Source: Anaerolineae bacterium
Lineage (GTDB): Bacteria; Chloroflexota; Anaerolineae; Promineifilales; Promineifilaceae
Direction: 5' to 3'
Length of the DNA: 32,303 bases
NCBI GenBank assembly: GCA_024762395.1
Contig: JANTHP010000012.1
Coordinates: 1 to 32,303 of the forward strand
Made by a program: the position numbers and the translations under genes. This document shows, in pieces, positions 31,283-32,303 of the stretch (the first letter of the stretch is position 1; each line of letters begins with the position of its first letter). The notes below the pieces were generated by a model. The model did no database searches. It was not told the origin of the DNA and was given only the letters and a program-made list of their open reading frames with translations.

Positions 31283-31855
31283 TCCCATCTCCTTTAACTT
31301 CTCCGCCAGCATCCTCCGCGCCCGAAACAGGTCGCTCTTGACGCCGGATAACGGCCGTTCCATCGCCGCCGCAATCTCATCATAGGCCATTTGCTGGAAA
31401 TGCCGCAGTTCAATCACTGCCCGATAACGGGGCGGCAAGACGGCGATGGCCGCCCGAACGCGCCCGACCTGCTCCTGCGCCAACAACGTTTGCTCCGGGC
31501 CGGGACTGTGATGCGCCCATTTGTCCATCGTAACGGCCTCTTCTCCCGGCATTGACAGGTCGGCGGCGGCGATGGCGGGCCGTATTTTGGCTGCTTCCAG
31601 CCGGTTCAGGCAGTGGTTGGCGGCGATGCGCTTGATCCAGGGGGCAAACGGCCGTTCCACATCAAACGTATCCAACGCCCGGAAGGCCCGCACAAACGCC
31701 TCCTGCGCCGCATCCTCCGCATCCTGCCGGCTGCCCATAAACCGGTAAGCGACATTGAAAACGGCCGTTTGATAGCGTTCAACCAATGCGGCAAATGCCG
31801 CTGCGTCGCCCTGCTGCGCTCGTACCAGCCATTCTCGCTCATCTGCCTGTACCAT
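31277..31855 (-). CDS. ECF-family RNA polymerase sigma factor
   Basis: A 192-residue sigma-70 family protein. Region 2 reads FAALVERYQTAVFNVAYRFMGSRQDAEDAAQEAFVRAFRAL...FAPWIKRIAANHCLNRL, and region 4 reads LPPRYRAVIELRHFQQMAYDEIAAAMERPLSGVKSDLFRARRML. ATG 31855 is chosen (AGGA 8 bases upstream); the track's start at 31981 only adds translated tandem repeats. It is paired with the downstream anti-sigma factor. The regulon is unknown; no autoregulated promoter is recognised because the upstream region is filled with repeats. Confidence 0.93.
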   Translation of the reverse strand: MVQADEREWLVRAQQGDAAAFAALVERYQTAVFNVAYRFMGSRQDAEDAAQEAFVRAFRALDTFDVERPFAPWIKRIAANHCLNRLEAAKIRPAIAAADLSMPGEEAVTMDKWAHHSPGPEQTLLAQEQVGRVRAAIAVLPPRYRAVIELRHFQQMAYDEIAAAMERPLSGVKSDLFRARRMLAEKLKEMGN

Positions 31856-31910
31856 TGACGTAATCCTACATGGTAATACAGGAGACGGCGAGAAAAGTTG
31901 CAAAAAACAG

Positions 31911-32075
31911 CGAGTTTGCGAGTGGCGAGTTTGCGAGTGGCAAGTTTGCGAGTGGCGAGTTTGCGAGTGGCAAGTTTGCAAGTGGCGAGTTTGCGAGTGG
32001 CGAGTTTGCGAGTGGCAAGTTTGCGAGTGGCGAGTTTGCGAGTGGCAAGTTTGCGAGTGGCGAGTTTGCGAGTGG
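31911..32075. repeat. 15-bp tandem repeat array
   Basis: GAGTTTGCGAGTGGC alternates with AAGTTTGCGAGTGGC in about eleven copies, with almost no divergence. The unit is itself a 7-mer plus an 8-mer. Being a multiple of three, it yields long spurious ORFs (PLANSPLANL) that should not be annotated. Confidence 0.93.
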
Positions 32076-32085
32076 ATTTTCTACC

Positions 32086-32193
32086 CGCCACCCGCCACCT
32101 GCCACCCGCTACCCGCCACCTGCCACCCGCCACCCGCTACCCGCCACCCGCCACCCGCTACCCGCCACCTGCCACCCGCCACCCGCCACCACG
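32086..32193. repeat. Heptamer tandem array ACCCGCC/ACCTGCC/ACCCGCT
   Basis: About fifteen consecutive 7-mers with C/T variation at two positions. On the complementary strand the units read GGCGGGT, similar in style to the preceding GAGTGGC array, so the two could be mirrored arms of one locus. The remaining 32194-32259 holds no recognisable gene. Confidence 0.92.
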
Positions 32194-32259
32194 TAAGAAA
32201 CATCCCCCCACATCGTCTCAAATCACGAAACAATTTTGCTTATTCGATTTGTATCTATA

Positions 32260-32303
32260 CAGGTGTACCCTTAGATTTGTCAAATTTAGTCTGGTAAACG
32301 CTT
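32260..32303. repeat. Dispersed hairpin repeat, copy 3 (cut by window end)
   Basis: Bases 32260-32301 are identical to 24-65, in the same orientation. TTTGTATCTATACA just before it also occurs, with AAGTG following, at 5609-5622. The element runs off the window. Confidence 0.85.

Noticed and set aside
31606-32196. Repetitive ORFs (KLATRKLATR, PLANSPLANL, SGEFASGKFA)
   Set aside because: These are translations of 15-bp tandem repeats, open in several frames because the unit is a multiple of three; no start signal or family.
1-32303. Whole window as a mobile element flanked by the 42-bp direct repeat
   Set aside because: A related copy sits inside the window and stem relatives occur at several genes, so the repeat is dispersed; no integrase or transposase was found.
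1-32303. CRISPR array, tRNA or rRNA genes
   Set aside because: The tandem arrays have 7-, 8- or 15-bp units without unique spacers, and no tRNA or rRNA signature was recognised by eye on either strand.

Overview
The window looks like a chromosomal piece from a Chloroflexota bacterium, most likely of the Anaerolineae type. This is an inference from protein style (delta-60/cadherin-like giant surface protein, DUF5667-like domain, large multihaem cytochromes, C-termini of the form FLPxxxK) and from very repeat-rich intergenic DNA. No rRNA, tRNA or CRISPR array was seen.

Layout. 1-323: a dispersed hairpin repeat and the 3' remnant of a four-helix-bundle gene. 324-4182 (+): carbamate kinase followed by two PLP fold-type II enzymes, an amino-acid/ureide catabolism-like module. 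4278-16088 (-): an electron-transfer island. It holds a predicted membrane cytochrome b coupled by an ATGA overlap to an 18-haem cytochrome, a 1236-residue surface protein, then a likely operon of a 2[4Fe-4S] protein, an FAD oxidoreductase, a second 18-haem cytochrome and a 7-haem cytochrome (43 CXXCH sites in total). The two electron-transfer operons share an upstream sequence motif. 16257-17701 (+): a membrane-anchored thioredoxin-like gene whose first active-site Cys codon is an in-frame TGA followed by a SECIS-like hairpin (predicted selenoprotein), then an alkaline-phosphatase/phosphoglycerate-mutase-superfamily enzyme. 17867-18863: flavin reductase and a convergent YgjP-like metallopeptidase. 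19047-21088 (+): a chelatase AAA+/VWA gene split by a -1 frame change at an A AAA AAG slippery site. 21136-29232: cell-envelope glycan genes (two family-2 glycosyltransferases, a UPF0104 membrane protein, an alkaline-phosphatase-superfamily enzyme and a giant membrane protein). 29472-30018: ribbon-helix-helix/PemK toxin-antitoxin pair. 30149-31855 (-): ECF sigma factor, zinc-finger anti-sigma and a small membrane protein. 31856-32303: dense tandem repeats and a second copy of the repeat found at the window start.

Two genome-scale signals run through everything. First, the octamer palindrome ACGGCCGT occurs about 55 times by eye, roughly once per 580 bp and mostly inside genes, where about 0.5 would be expected for uniform random sequence. 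This resembles HIP1 in cyanobacteria. Second, most intergenic spacers are short arrays of 7-bp (sometimes 8-bp) degenerate repeats arranged as mirrored arms that can form hairpins. These arrays reach into genes, supplying stop codons, C-termini and even internal in-frame peptides.

Working hypothesis for the cluster: reduced cofactor or quinol electrons pass through FAD/Fe-S and cytochrome b components to extracytoplasmic multihaem cytochromes. The extracytoplasmic selenothioredoxin may help keep CXXCH thiols reduced. All gene functions are read from the sequence alone; no database search was run.
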